Shown here: positions 8,189 through 16,889 of the stretch, in pieces
Layout: each line of letters starts with the position of its first letter
Position numbering within the stretch: position 1 is the stretch's first letter
Source of the DNA: Dehalococcoidia bacterium
GTDB taxonomy: Bacteria > Chloroflexota > Dehalococcoidia > Lucifugimonadales > UBA6952
Direction of reading: 5' to 3'
Length of the DNA: 61,276 bases
Assembly: GCA_022450525.1 (NCBI GenBank)
Contig: JAKUQA010000009.1
Span: forward strand, 1 to 61,276
The notes under the pieces: model-generated
What the model saw: only the letters and a program-made list of their open reading frames with translations
Told to the model about the DNA's origin: nothing
Database searches by the model: none
Position numbers and translations under genes: made by a program

Positions 8189-9166
8189 ATGTCAGTAAAT
8201 TCTAAAATAAAAGAACAAGAAATTGGAATCGAATTTAAGGTTTCAAAATTTAAATTATGGCGACAAGGCTTTTTCCGATTTTGTAGAAATAAGCCTTTTG
8301 GTGCAGTAGGTGGCCTTATTGTATTTGCTGTAGTGCTAATTGCAGGTATTTCGTATATAGAAGAATTGATTAATAAATGGTTTATTGACGCCAGTCAAGG
8401 TGAAGAATATTTCAAAATAATCAACCGTCATGATCCTCTTTACATGAATATTTTCCAAAAATTTGATGCTCCTTCATGGACTTATTGGTTAGGTACGGAT
8501 GAGTTTGGAAGAGATTTGCTAAGTATGACAGTTTCAGGTTCCCAAATTTCAGTTTATGTCGGTTTTGTTTCTGTTATTATAGGTACTGGCATAGGAGCCT
8601 TTTGGGGTTTAATTAGTGCATATTTAGGTGGATGGTTTGATTTAATAAGTCAACGTTTCGTTGACATCATGCAAAGTATCCCAACCCTGGCTTTTGCTTT
8701 AGTTATAATTGCATCCTTTGGTTCAAGTCTAAATAATGTGGTTTTAGCTATAAGTATTGGCTTAATTGGCGGATCAGTTAGAGTTGTAAGAGCTCAAGCT
8801 TTATCAATAAGAAATACTACATACATAGAATCTGCATATTCGATTGGAGCTAATTGGGCTAGAATAGTTTTCAGACATATTATGCCAAATTGTATAGCAC
8901 CGTATTTGATTATTGCTACTGGTTCATTAGCAGCAGCAATACTATCAGAAGCATCTTTAAGCTTTTTAGGAGTTGGAGTTCCACCTCCAGACCCTTCTTG
9001 GGGACGAATGTTAGCTGGTCAAGGTCGGCACTATTTAACTGTTTACCCTTGGTTATCATTTGTTCCAGGATTAGTTATGACGGTAGTAGTTTTGGCATTT
9101 AATATGTTTGGCGATGCTTTAAGAGATATTTTAGATCCACGACTTAGAGGATCTGAGAGACGATAA
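8189..9166 (+). CDS. ABC transporter permease, DppC/OppC type
   Basis: This 325-residue partner permease has a cytosolic N-terminus, a first membrane helix near residues 38-55, the characteristic WLGTDEFGRDLLS motif before the transport domain, and the coupling EAA loop near YIESAYSIGANWARI. FLGVGVPPPDPSWG, typical of DppC, is near the end. It would form a heterodimeric channel with the upstream DppB-type protein for import of peptides or similar solutes. The ATPases and binding protein are not in this region. Confidence 0.92.
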   Translation: MSVNSKIKEQEIGIEFKVSKFKLWRQGFFRFCRNKPFGAVGGLIVFAVVLIAGISYIEELINKWFIDASQGEEYFKIINRHDPLYMNIFQKFDAPSWTYWLGTDEFGRDLLSMTVSGSQISVYVGFVSVIIGTGIGAFWGLISAYLGGWFDLISQRFVDIMQSIPTLAFALVIIASFGSSLNNVVLAISIGLIGGSVRVVRAQALSIRNTTYIESAYSIGANWARIVFRHIMPNCIAPYLIIATGSLAAAILSEASLSFLGVGVPPPDPSWGRMLAGQGRHYLTVYPWLSFVPGLVMTVVVLAFNMFGDALRDILDPRLRGSERR

Positions 9167-9201
9167 AAGATAATTACTTTTTTAGCTAATGTTTGAAAAA
9201 T

Positions 9202-9205
9202 GGAG
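9202..9205 (+). promoter_or_regulatory. Ribosome binding site deciding the start at 9211
   Basis: GGAG lies five bases upstream of ATG 9211. The only other in-frame ATG, at 9301, has no such site. This places translation start before the in-frame TGA at 9241 and supports readthrough. Confidence 0.7.
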
Positions 9206-9210
9206 TTGAT

Positions 9211-9990
9211 ATGGAAGTCAAAGTTTTTTTTAGACAGGGTTGATTTACTTGTGGTAGGACGAAAGAGTATCTTTCGCAAAACAATATTGACTACATTCCT
9301 ATGGATGTAGCTAAAGATCCTCAAGCACTGAAGGAGCTTGAGGAATTAGGTTTGAAGGTTATACCGGTAACAACAATTAGCTTGACCCCAGGTACCAAAA
9401 CATTTGGTGATAAAGTTATCATAGGATTTGACCGACCTTCATTATCTGAAGCTTTAAATTTAGGAGAAGTAAGTATTACTGACTCTGATGCAGAATGGAT
9501 GTTAGGCAAATTTATGAAAGTCCTTTCTGCAGCTAGAAGAGCTACATTGCAAATTCCTGACGATTCTATTGATTGGGTTTCTCCTGAAAGAGATAGAACC
9601 CTCAGACAGTTTACATTTCATCTATTTGATAGACCCTATATGATGATTCTGGCATACGAACAGGGAGAATATAAAGCAGAGGATCGCCAAAGGTATATAA
9701 CTGATGCTTTAAATACTCATGATGTGCAATCTATAGTAGAATTTGGAGAATCTGTTATCGATAGAATAGAGAAGTTTTTTGAAAATATTGAATTAGATGT
9801 TCTTAAAACTCCCGTAAAAACTTATATGGGGACTATGCCATTAAATCAGTTGATGGATTTGGGTTTAGGTCACTCAGTTCATCATTTAAAACAACTATAT
9901 TATTATATGAGTAAGCTTGATATTGTACCTGAAAATCCTCTTACTGAAGAAGACTTTGATGGTATTTCAGTTCCTTCGGAATTATTTTAG
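9211..9990 (+). CDS. Candidate selenoprotein: glutaredoxin-like + DinB-like fusion, in-frame TGA
   Basis: From ATG 9211 the frame reads MEVKVFFRQG, then TGA (9241-9243), then FTCGRTKEYL, and continues open to TAG at 9988-9990, giving 259 residues if TGA is decoded. Residues 1-80 look like a glutaredoxin domain, ending in IPVTT, the cis-proline region. The TGA falls exactly where the first cysteine of the CxxC redox motif belongs, giving UxxC. The rest is a DinB-like four-helix domain with likely metal histidines in FTFHLFD and GHSVHHLKQ. A hairpin at 9260-9276 fits a bacterial SECIS. A ribosome site supports the 9211 start. The alternatives are a nonsense mutation, a sequencing error, or a shorter protein from 9301. 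Redox function is inferred. Confidence 0.75.
9260..9276 (+). promoter_or_regulatory. SECIS-like hairpin downstream of TGA
   Basis: CGAAAGA (9260-9266), loop GTA (9267-9269) and TCTTTCG (9270-9276) form a perfect 7-bp stem inside the coding sequence. There are 23 bases between the TGA and the first loop base, a G. Known bacterial SECIS elements sit immediately after UGA, have a small apical loop with an early G, and lie within roughly 16-37 bases. The element meets those rules by inspection, but no folding was run. Confidence 0.6.
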
Positions 9991-10926
9991 GTTCAAATTT
10001 TTTTCTATTGATTGCTCTAGTTGAGGATATTGACAAGTAAATCCAGTTTTAAATAATTTAGAAGGATTTATTTTCCTACTATAGAGGACTTCAGCAGATA
10101 CTCCTCCTAGAATTATTTTTAATGCAAGTTTGTATAAATGACCAAGTAAAGGGAACCACATAGTGTTTGGTCTACGTAATATTTTGGAAAGTGTGCCTAC
10201 AAATTCTTTTTGCCTAACAGGATTTTCTGTAGTTACATTGTATAGCCCGGTGTGATCATTTTCTATGAAGAACACTATACAATTGTAAATATCTTCAATA
10301 TCCATCCAAGACCACCACTGGTTGCCAGTTCCAAATTTTCCTAAAACTCCGAATTTAGAAGGAAAGAGAAGCCTTTTCAATCCACCACCATCTTTCCCTA
10401 TGACAATACCAGCTCTTAGAATAACGTTGCGTATGCTTTGTGGTAAATTATTAATCATAGAATTTTCCGATTGCAATACGATGTCAGCTAGCCATTCATT
10501 ACTAATTTTTGAATTTTCATCAAGTATGTTTTCTCCGGAATCAGGGTAGCAACCAATACCACTAATCATACCTATGAATGTATTGATTTTGTGATCTGAC
10601 ACAGAAAGAGAATGAATTAGATTTTGAGTTCCTAAAACTCTACTCTCATATATCTTATTTTTCTTAGACTTAGTCCATCGTCCAATAATTGGGGGACCAA
10701 CTAAAGGTTCTCCTGCTAAGTGGATGAGAATTTCTGAATTTTCTAAACCATGCAATTTGAATTGTGGATCTTTAGGATTCCATTGAATGTAGTTAACCTT
10801 AGGTATGGGTTTTTTAATATGATTTGGATCCCTTGTAAGAACAACAACTTGATGATCATTTTCTACAAATTTATTAGTTAAATAATTCCCTATGAATCCT
10901 GTTCCGCCTGTTAATGCAATCTGCAT
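9982..10926 (-). CDS. TIGR01777-family NAD(P)-dependent epimerase (YfcH/SDR39U1-like)
   Basis: This is a Rossmann-fold extended SDR with the N-terminal GGTGFIGNYL nucleotide motif and the family's C-terminal DUF1731 tail. Other typical parts are LAGEPL, QIR-like SIRNVILRAGIVIG and the WWSWMDIEDI block. The function of the family is not settled. Start ATG 10926 is preferred to ATG 10932 because an AGAGG site ends directly against the earlier codon but sits six bases from the later one. It is divergent from the B12-binding regulator and shares its upstream region. Its 3' end overlaps the glutaredoxin-DinB gene by 9 bases. Confidence 0.85.
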   Translation of the reverse strand: MQIALTGGTGFIGNYLTNKFVENDHQVVVLTRDPNHIKKPIPKVNYIQWNPKDPQFKLHGLENSEILIHLAGEPLVGPPIIGRWTKSKKNKIYESRVLGTQNLIHSLSVSDHKINTFIGMISGIGCYPDSGENILDENSKISNEWLADIVLQSENSMINNLPQSIRNVILRAGIVIGKDGGGLKRLLFPSKFGVLGKFGTGNQWWSWMDIEDIYNCIVFFIENDHTGLYNVTTENPVRQKEFVGTLSKILRRPNTMWFPLLGHLYKLALKIILGGVSAEVLYSRKINPSKLFKTGFTCQYPQLEQSIEKNLNLK

Positions 10927-10960
10927 ATTCATCCTCTGATCTTTACAGAAAAAGCGATTT

Positions 10961-11014
10961 AATGTAGATTATAAATCACTAATGTTTAATTATATGTTAT
11001 AATAATTCTACATT
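10961..11014. promoter_or_regulatory. Inverted repeat around a -10 box between divergent genes
   Basis: AATGTAGA (10961-10968) and TCTACATT (11007-11014) are perfect 8-base inverted arms. A consensus -10 TATAAT (10998-11003) for the downstream regulator gene lies between them, next to the right arm. No good -35 is visible at the expected distance. An autoregulatory site for the HTH protein encoded downstream is plausible, but inferred. Confidence 0.45.
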
Positions 11015-11039
11015 GTATTCGATAATTTAATCAAGCTGA

Positions 11040-11945
11040 GTGTCTGAGGTGCGAGTGACATCCCTATCAAATAGTATAAAAAATAATGAATATAATTTGT
11101 CTCGTTATATAACATTAGCTGTTGAGGGCGAGATTGATCAAGTTACCCAACTTGTCGATTCATACATCAGTGATGGTAAAACGGTTAAGGATGTTTTGCT
11201 GAAAATGTTTATGCCTTCATTAGTTAATATCGGTGATTTATGGAAGAAGGGATTGTTGAATATAGCCGAAGAGCATTTGGCTGTTACGGTAACTCTCTCT
11301 CAAATCGAAAGATTGACACAATCTCTAGTTCCTAATGGAGAGATTATTGGTACTGCTGCAATATGTACTCCAGTTGGAGAAAAACACTTTATAGGTCCTA
11401 AGGTCGTTTCAGAATTAATGCGACTTTCAGGTTGGAACGTGCATTTTTTGGGAACTGAAATGCCTACTGAAGACCTTATTCAATTTCTTGGAGAAAAAGA
11501 AATTGATTTGTTAGTACTCTCGATCACCTTAGAGGAAAACCTACCTGGAGTTTTAGAAATTGTCAAAGCTGTAAAAGCAATGGATAAATCAGTAGTAACT
11601 ATGCTTGGGGGCTCTGGTGTGGAGAGTATAGATGAAAACTTGTTGAATGATGTGGACATAATATCCTCAGATGTTTCAAGTGCCATTATCGAAGCTTCAC
11701 GTTTAGTTTCATCAACAACCTTGAATGGTAATTTAGAAGATTATCTTTCCTTTATCGGAGAGAAAGTCAAAAGAACTAGAATATTAAAGGGATGGAATCA
11801 GCAAAAATTAGCTGATGAATCTGGTTTAGACAGAACATATATAAGTTCTGTAGAAAATGGAAAACAAAATCTAACCTTAGGTGTGCTTTTGCGAATTGGA
11901 AATGCTTTTGGTATAGATATCCAAACCTTAATAAACCGTGAATAA
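11040..11945 (+). CDS. Cobalamin-binding regulator with C-terminal XRE HTH (CarH-like sensor)
   Basis: This 301-residue protein has three parts. Residues 20-95 form a helical B12-cap domain with W68-x9-E78-H79, the motif that covers adenosylcobalamin in CarH. Residues 105-225 form a B12-binding Rossmann domain with E114-K-H116-x-x-G119, where His is the expected cobalt ligand. Residues 235-301 form an XRE-type helix-turn-helix (QQKLADESGLDRTYISSVE). CarH/LitR photoreceptors carry an N-terminal MerR domain instead; here the DNA-binding domain is at the opposite end and from another family. The His next to the capping Trp in CarH is Lys69 here. Start GTG 11040. Light sensing is an inference. 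Confidence 0.8.
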   Translation: MSEVRVTSLSNSIKNNEYNLSRYITLAVEGEIDQVTQLVDSYISDGKTVKDVLLKMFMPSLVNIGDLWKKGLLNIAEEHLAVTVTLSQIERLTQSLVPNGEIIGTAAICTPVGEKHFIGPKVVSELMRLSGWNVHFLGTEMPTEDLIQFLGEKEIDLLVLSITLEENLPGVLEIVKAVKAMDKSVVTMLGGSGVESIDENLLNDVDIISSDVSSAIIEASRLVSSTTLNGNLEDYLSFIGEKVKRTRILKGWNQQKLADESGLDRTYISSVENGKQNLTLGVLLRIGNAFGIDIQTLINRE

Positions 11946-11997
11946 AATTGTTATTTGTTAAAATTAATTTCTGTGTAATTAGAAACGAGGATTTGTA

Positions 11998-12687
11998 GTG
12001 TCTACTAATGAAATAATTGTTGCGAACAATGTCTACAAAACTTACCAGTCCAAAGATGTAAAAGTTGAGGCTCTTAAAGGGGTTTCCTTATCTGTTAATC
12101 AGGGGGAAATTGTTACTGTTATGGGGCCTAGTGGGTGTGGTAAGACTACGTTGTTAAATTGTCTTTCTGGACTTGATGAAATAGACTCAGGAGAAATCAT
12201 CATAAGGGGGTCTGATATCACTCAGATGACTGATAATCAACTGACAAATTTCAGAGGTAAAAATATGGGATTTGTTTTTCAAGCCTACAATTTATTACCA
12301 GTGTTGAGTGCTCGGGAAAATGTTGAACTACCTCTAGTATTAGCTGGAACTTCACAGAGTAAGTCAAAAAATATAGCAGAAGATCGACTCGACTTAGTAG
12401 GACTTGCTGATCGGTATACTCATTTACCTACCGAATTATCTGGAGGAGAACAACAAAGAGTAGCTATTGCACGAGCTTTTGCCAACGATCCAGCAATAAT
12501 ATGGGCAGATGAATTAACGGGTAATTTGGATTCTAAAACACAAGATGAAGTAATAGATTTAATACGCAAAATGAATAAAGATAACAATCAAACTTTTATA
12601 ATTGTTACTCATTCGGATGAAGTTGGTTCTATTGGACATAGAACTATACGTATGAGGGACGGATTAATTGAAGATGATGGAAAATAG
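11998..12687 (+). CDS. ABC transporter ATP-binding protein (LolD/MacB type)
   Basis: This 229-residue ATPase has Walker [10 protein letters not shown], signature LSGGEQQR, Walker B IIWADE and the switch histidine in IIVTHSDE. The type works with FtsX-family permeases, which use mechanotransmission rather than channel transport, for export of lipids, peptides or drugs. The start is GTG 11998 after an ACGAGGA site. Its partner permease starts 10 bases downstream. Walker B ends in ADE as in the family. Confidence 0.93.
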   Translation: MSTNEIIVANNVYKTYQSKDVKVEALKGVSLSVNQGEIVTVMGPSGCGKTTLLNCLSGLDEIDSGEIIIRGSDITQMTDNQLTNFRGKNMGFVFQAYNLLPVLSARENVELPLVLAGTSQSKSKNIAEDRLDLVGLADRYTHLPTELSGGEQQRVAIARAFANDPAIIWADELTGNLDSKTQDEVIDLIRKMNKDNNQTFIIVTHSDEVGSIGHRTIRMRDGLIEDDGK

Positions 12688-12697
12688 AGAGATATAA

Positions 12698-15600
12698 ATG
12701 GAAGAATTATTTGGAGTAGATATAGACATTTTAGCTGGAGTATCAACCAGCATTATGTTAGTTGCAGTATTAATAGTTGCTGTGTTAGCTTTTAGAAATA
12801 AGTTATTAGTTAAAATGGCGATTAGGAATATTCCGCGTAGGCCTGCTCAATCAGTAGTTATTATGTTTGGCCTAACGTTAAGTACAGCAATAATTTGTGC
12901 TGCTTTGAGTATAGGTGATACCGTCACAACTTCGATTCGGTACGCGGTTCTTCAAGGATTAGGCAATTCAGATATATACATAACTTCAACGCAATCATCT
13001 GTTTTCGGTGACAATTATCTTGATAAAGAAGATTTCGATATAATTAAATCCAAGACAAGTCAATACGATGAAATTGATGGTTTTGCCCCATTTATTCGTG
13101 AAGATTTTTCGGTATATCTCCCTTCAACAGAAAAAACAAATTCACAAACATTAATTCTGGGATTAGATAAAGAATATTTAAGTGGATTTGGAGATATTAA
13201 TTTACCTGACGGGAATACCTATTCCCTAACTGAATTGAATGAAGGTGAAGTTGTTATATCAGGTGCTCTTGCGTCAAAAATAGATGCCAAAGTTGGTGAC
13301 ACATTGAACATAGTAACACCTGCAGGAAAGTATCCTTTTGTAATAAGTGTAGTTGCTGCTAGAGGAAATCTTGCTGCCTCTGACCCCAGAGTTCTTATGA
13401 ACATATCAGAGCTCCAAAACATACTGAATAGACCTGGTCAATTTAATAATATTGCAATTTCAACGAGTGGAACTCAGGATGAGGGTATTCAAAGATCAAA
13501 GGAGTTGAGTGAAAAGCTTTATTTAGATTTTTCAGACCAAGAAATGGCATCCGATATTTTTAATATTCTTGCTACAACAGCCGTAACTGATTCTCTAAAT
13601 ACATATAAATTAAATAACGAAAATTTACCTCAGAGTATTAAAGATGATATGGACTCATTAGTTATAGAACTAGATTCTGGTACGATGAGCGACGAATTTA
13701 TAACATTAATTGGAGATCAAACAAATCGTGGGTTAATATTAGGTGCATTAGAGGATGCAAATCTAACTAATGAAATTCAGTCAGTAGGACCATTACTATA
13801 TACTTTTCAAGATTACAATGTAGACCCTATAAAATATAGGTTAAATGAATTAGCTAATACAGTCGGAACATCTATAACAACATTTTTTAGTATTTTTGGA
13901 ACGTATTCCATAACAGTAGGTTTATTATTAATATTTCTAGTATTTATTTTGCTTGCTGCTTCTCGTAGTACAGAGATGGGAATATCTCGAGCTATAGGTA
14001 TGAAAAGGACTCATCTAACACAGATGTTTACTTTTGAAGGAACAGCATATGCTTTAGCTGCTGCCTCTCTGGGTACTCTTATTGGAGTGCTTGCAAGTTA
14101 TTCGTTAGTATCAATTGGATTATCAGCTCTTAGTGATGAAAATGACGGATTTGTCATAAAATATTCGTTAAATATTAGAGCATTAGCATTAGCTTTTTCA
14201 TCTGGAATGTTATTAACGTTTATAACAGTTGTTATATCTTCCTATCGTGTAAGTAAACTCAATATCGTCGTTGCTATCAGAAACTTACCCGAACAGTTTG
14301 CAAAAGATAAACAGATATCAACTAAAATGTTGTTCTTTAGTTCAATTAAATGGTTACTTGGACCAATATATCTTGTAGCTATGATGATGCGTGACAGAAG
14401 AATACTTACTGTCAGTAATGTTATTTTATCTTTGATTTGGGTTGGATTAATCGTATCAGTTTTTGTTGTCCCAGATCAAAATATACAAAATGCTATTTCT
14501 TTTTGGCTATTAGTTACGGTATGGAAATTAATTACCATCATATTGAGATTCTTCAGAACTGGTTGGCCACTATTAATTCTAGGACCAATTTTATTATTTA
14601 CAGTTTTTGGATTACAAGATGCTCCAGTATATAAAGATGCTGCATTATTCGGTTCAGGAGTTAGTTTAACTTTGTTAGGCGTAGGATTGACTTTGAGGTG
14701 GGTATTAAATTACACTTCATTACTTCCAAGAGTTATAGATCGATTAGTAGCAAGTATTACTGGTTTAGCTTTGGCTTTCTTCTGGGGTATGCCTTTTGAT
14801 ACCTTTGAGAGTTTAACAGGAAAACTAGAAGATTCTCCACTTACATTTGTATTGCCAGGTCTTTGGTTAGTTGTTTCAGTGATGACTGTTATTATGTACA
14901 ACGCTGAGATTATAGTATGGATAGGGAATAAAACATTCGGAGCTATTAGTAGCTTCAAAGCAGTATTTAAGATTTCTGTTGCATATCCAATGGCATCTCG
15001 TTTTCGAACTGGTCTGACTGTTACAATGTTTGCACTAGTAATTTTCACTCTGGTGATATTTGCAACTTTAAATAATCTTGGAAATGAGATACAAGATAAT
15101 CCAGAAAGAGTTAGTGGTGGATATGAAATCAGAGCAAATATTAATAGAGAAACTCCTATAGAAAATGTTTATACAATCATAAACAATTCTGATATAGTCA
15201 ATTCTTCAGATTTTGATGTTATAGGTAGTCAAACAAATTTTAGGGCTCAAGCTCGACAAGAAGGTACGGATAATTCAAGATTTAAAAATGCCTCAATAAA
15301 AGCTCTTGATACCACTTATTTAGAAACAAACCTATTGCAAATTACTCATTATGATCCAGCTTATGGTACTGACTCTAGATCAATTTGGAACGCATTGGCT
15401 AAAGATTCAAGTCTTGCTTTGATACGAGGCGATGCTTTATCAACAGCAAATCAAGGGGGTCCTGGTGCGCAGTCTTCAGATTCTTTTAGACTAGAAGGCG
15501 TAGAAGCAGCTGAACAAGGAGAGATGACTAGTCAATTTATTGAATTACAATTACCTTTGGGTCAAGGTGTTTATGGAGATATCGTTACAAGAAAAATAAT

Positions 15601-16255
15601 AGGGGTGGTAGATCCTATAGCTGGAGGATTAGATGGATTTGACGGGCAAGGCCGATCAGCAATTTACACAAATACTGATTTAGTGAAGGAAATTTCACCT
15701 ATTGATATTACCCCAAACGTCTATCGATTTAAATTAACCGACCCTACACAGGATGAAGAGATTGCAAGAAAACTTGAAACTGTTTTCTTAGAAAATTCTA
15801 TGCAAGCAACTGCAATTGTTACCCAACTCGCGGAACAACGTGAACAGGATGATGCATTTAATCTTCTTTTTCAAGGTTTTCAAGGTTTAGGACTTATAGT
15901 TGGTGTTGCAGCTTTAGGAGTTATTTCTTTTAGAGCTGTTGTTGAACGCCGAAGAGTTATCGGAATGATGAAAGCTATGGGATATTCAAGAAGAATGATA
16001 CAGTATCAATTTCTACTTGAATCAGCAGTTATAGCCATATTAGGTTCTATTGTTGGCATAGGATTAGGGACTCTAGTTTCATGGAATATAGTCCAAGAAA
16101 TTAGAAAAACCGTAGAAGACTTAACATTTGAAATGCCTTGGATTAACCTTATTGGAATAACTGCAGTTACTGTTTTATTTGCTCTTATTGCCACTTGGGT
16201 ACCTGCTAGACAAGCCTCAAAAATTTATCCTGCTGAAGCTCTAACTTATGAATAA
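12698..16255 (+). CDS. Very large FtsX-like ABC permease (1185 aa)
   Basis: This is a membrane protein with two FtsX/MacB_PCD cassettes. An N-terminal membrane helix (about 10-32) is followed by a second helix and an extracytoplasmic domain (about 85-390). The first FtsX block includes RSTEMGISRAIGMKRTHL. A middle stretch of about 10 hydrophobic segments follows, then a second extracytoplasmic domain (about 800-1060). The final FtsX block includes RRRVIGMMKAMGYSRRM and ends WVPARQASKIYPAEAL. The doubled arrangement allows one polypeptide to replace a dimer. Partner ATPase is upstream. Cargo is unknown. Confidence 0.9.
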   Translation: MEELFGVDIDILAGVSTSIMLVAVLIVAVLAFRNKLLVKMAIRNIPRRPAQSVVIMFGLTLSTAIICAALSIGDTVTTSIRYAVLQGLGNSDIYITSTQSSVFGDNYLDKEDFDIIKSKTSQYDEIDGFAPFIREDFSVYLPSTEKTNSQTLILGLDKEYLSGFGDINLPDGNTYSLTELNEGEVVISGALASKIDAKVGDTLNIVTPAGKYPFVISVVAARGNLAASDPRVLMNISELQNILNRPGQFNNIAISTSGTQDEGIQRSKELSEKLYLDFSDQEMASDIFNILATTAVTDSLNTYKLNNENLPQSIKDDMDSLVIELDSGTMSDEFITLIGDQTNRGLILGALEDANLTNEIQSVGPLLYTFQDYNVDPIKYRLNELANTVGTSITTFFSIFGTYSITVGLLLIFLVFILLAASRSTEMGISRAIGMKRTHLTQMFTFEGTAYALAAASLGTLIGVLASYSLVSIGLSALSDENDGFVIKYSLNIRALALAFSSGMLLTFITVVISSYRVSKLNIVVAIRNLPEQFAKDKQISTKMLFFSSIKWLLGPIYLVAMMMRDRRILTVSNVILSLIWVGLIVSVFVVPDQNIQNAISFWLLVTVWKLITIILRFFRTGWPLLILGPILLFTVFGLQDAPVYKDAALFGSGVSLTLLGVGLTLRWVLNYTSLLPRVIDRLVASITGLALAFFWGMPFDTFESLTGKLEDSPLTFVLPGLWLVVSVMTVIMYNAEIIVWIGNKTFGAISSFKAVFKISVAYPMASRFRTGLTVTMFALVIFTLVIFATLNNLGNEIQDNPERVSGGYEIRANINRETPIENVYTIINNSDIVNSSDFDVIGSQTNFRAQARQEGTDNSRFKNASIKALDTTYLETNLLQITHYDPAYGTDSRSIWNALAKDSSLALIRGDALSTANQGGPGAQSSDSFRLEGVEAAEQGEMTSQFIELQLPLGQGVYGDIVTRKIIGVVDPIAGGLDGFDGQGRSAIYTNTDLVKEISPIDITPNVYRFKLTDPTQDEEIARKLETVFLENSMQATAIVTQLAEQREQDDAFNLLFQGFQGLGLIVGVAALGVISFRAVVERRRVIGMMKAMGYSRRMIQYQFLLESAVIAILGSIVGIGLGTLVSWNIVQEIRKTVEDLTFEMPWINLIGITAVTVLFALIATWVPARQASKIYPAEALTYE

Positions 16256-16256
16256 G

Positions 16257-16805
16257 TTATTTCGGTTGGTTTTGTAAGAGGAATTTCTGTAATTTAGGAT
16301 TTATTATATAGGTGCAATAAGGATTCATAGGATTATTTGCAAAGTAATCTTGATGATAATCTTCTCCTGGATAAAATACATCAAGCTCCGATATTTGAGT
16401 TACTATGGGATCATCAAAAGTCTTATTTTCAGAAAGCATTTTAATTTTATCGCTTGCAATATTTTTTTGAATATCATTATGATAAAAGATTTCGGATCTA
16501 TATTGAGTACCTGTATCAGGACCTTGTTTGTTTAACGTGGTAGGGTCATGAATATCAAAAAATATATTTAGTATAGTCGAGTAACTGATTTCATTGGGAT
16601 CATATTCTATTTGTACAACCTCGGCATGTCCTGTATTGCCGCTACACACTTCTTCATAAGTTGGATTAACAGTTTGTCCACCCGCATAACCTGATATTAC
16701 TTTATTAATTCCTTTGACTCTGAGATAAATAGTTTCTAAACACCAAAAGCATCCACCACCGAGTGTTGCTAATTCTGTTTGTGTATTATTGCTTTGTCCT
16801 GCCAT
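16257..16805 (-). CDS. msrA: Peptide-methionine (S)-S-oxide reductase MsrA
   Basis: This 182-residue enzyme reduces methionine-S-sulfoxide in proteins using thioredoxin-type electrons. The catalytic motif GGGCFWCLE has nucleophile Cys19; GYAGG, HAEVVQIEYDP and YHQDYF are the other family signatures. The catalytic residue is an ordinary TGC/TGT cysteine, not a TGA. The gene is convergent with the FtsX gene and one base from its stop. No MsrB domain is fused to it. Confidence 0.95.
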   Translation of the reverse strand: MAGQSNNTQTELATLGGGCFWCLETIYLRVKGINKVISGYAGGQTVNPTYEEVCSGNTGHAEVVQIEYDPNEISYSTILNIFFDIHDPTTLNKQGPDTGTQYRSEIFYHNDIQKNIASDKIKMLSENKTFDDPIVTQISELDVFYPGEDYHQDYFANNPMNPYCTYIINPKLQKFLLQNQPK

Positions 16806-16889
16806 GATTGAATCCTTAAAATCGTTTAAGTATTTTTTGTAGTATAATGAAGTAGTTAAGTGCTTGCAATAAATTAATAAGGCTGATTT

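Noticed and set aside
9301..9990. Glutaredoxin-DinB gene starting at ATG 9301 with no TGA.
   Set aside because: This start has no ribosome site and removes the redox strand and UxxC motif that are recognisable upstream. It remains the fallback if recoding is disproved.
14710..15048. 112-codon minus-strand frame inside the large permease gene.
   Set aside because: Opposite a hydrophobic coding stretch; hydrophobic codons mirror into open frames. No domain is seen.
16257..16805. MsrA as a second selenoprotein.
   Set aside because: The catalytic position is an ordinary Cys (GGGCFWC) with no in-frame TGA.
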